DNA of 49,886 nt. Source: Planctomycetota bacterium. Its GTDB lineage: Bacteria > Planctomycetota > J058. The stretch is taken from positions 1 through 49,886 of the forward strand of contig RFHU01000333.1 of the NCBI GenBank assembly GCA_003695705.1, in the 5' to 3' direction. Below are positions 49,818-49,886 of this stretch, in pieces (position 1 is the stretch's first letter; every line of letters begins with the position of its first letter). The position numbers were made by a program, and so were the translations under genes. Under the pieces are notes generated by a model. The model made no database searches. It was not told where the DNA came from and saw nothing but the letters and a program-made list of their open reading frames with translations.

Positions 49818-49886
49818 GCTGTCTCTCCACCTCCGTCCGGCGCTCAGCAACTCGGGGCCCGCCCGCGCGGGCGCCGCGCGCGCAGG

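Overview
The window is a very GC-rich piece of a diderm bacterial chromosome. The repertoire is lpxA and fabZ (lipid A / fatty acid), porin-like barrels, several Hanks-type Ser/Thr kinases and pseudokinases, many FHA domains, HEAT-repeat proteins, a fused Sua5 / low-molecular-weight phosphatase gene, and surface proteins with Gly/Ser/Thr linkers and a Cys-TM-Arg sorting tail. This points to Planctomycetota or a Myxococcota-like lineage. That assignment is inference: no 16S rRNA or other decisive marker is present.

Layout: (1) 1-2030, a secreted esterase lipoprotein (cut by the window edge) and a GIDE-domain membrane protein. (2) 2789-8011, a decayed integrative element ending exactly at the 3' end of tRNA-His. 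It carries a translationally coupled RING-finger membrane protein / R2K ATP-grasp pair, an HTH protein, an HUH rolling-circle Rep with a strong upstream hairpin, a small protein, and a serine recombinase that is frameshifted and lacks its catalytic Ser. (3) 8117-14662, an exported protein resembling a dead peptidase, a barrel protein with a probable frameshift, a PaaI-type thioesterase coupled to an ion channel with an atypical filter, and a 3-hydroxyacyl-CoA dehydrogenase / enoyl-CoA hydratase fusion. (4) 14663-15420, an IS remnant zone. (5) 15421-25748, an FHA-GAF-adenylate cyclase, a zinc-ribbon protein, a CDGSH protein coupled to queC, a plsC-like acyltransferase, a HEAT membrane protein, an exported protein, and a Sua5-LMWP-GapN triple fusion. 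(6) 25906-32486, a minus-strand block: a pseudokinase (DFG to NAG), a 1208-aa HEAT - double AAA+ - release-factor-2 fusion, and a triple-FHA protein. (7) 32704-35704, fabZ, rplT, rpmI, infC and, in the place where thrS normally sits, a 286-aa degenerate threonyl-tRNA synthetase relative. (8) 35876-43150, an FHA-zinc-ribbon-pseudokinase, lpxA, and two apparently active Ser/Thr kinases. (9) 43312-49817, a porin-like barrel, tRNA-Val, and a 1642-aa subtilisin-CARDB-PHP surface protein.

The most striking item is the HEAT/ClpB-like/RF2 fusion. Its RF2 part aligns over the whole length of E. coli RF2, but the GGQ is changed to GGE and the SPF anticodon is lost. Its second AAA+ module keeps the ATPase motifs but lacks the aromatic pore loop. 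Close by is an infC gene whose only well-placed Shine-Dalgarno points to an ATA start codon. Several genes have a -10-like hexamer 6 or 9 nt before a start codon with no Shine-Dalgarno, which suggests leaderless transcripts.
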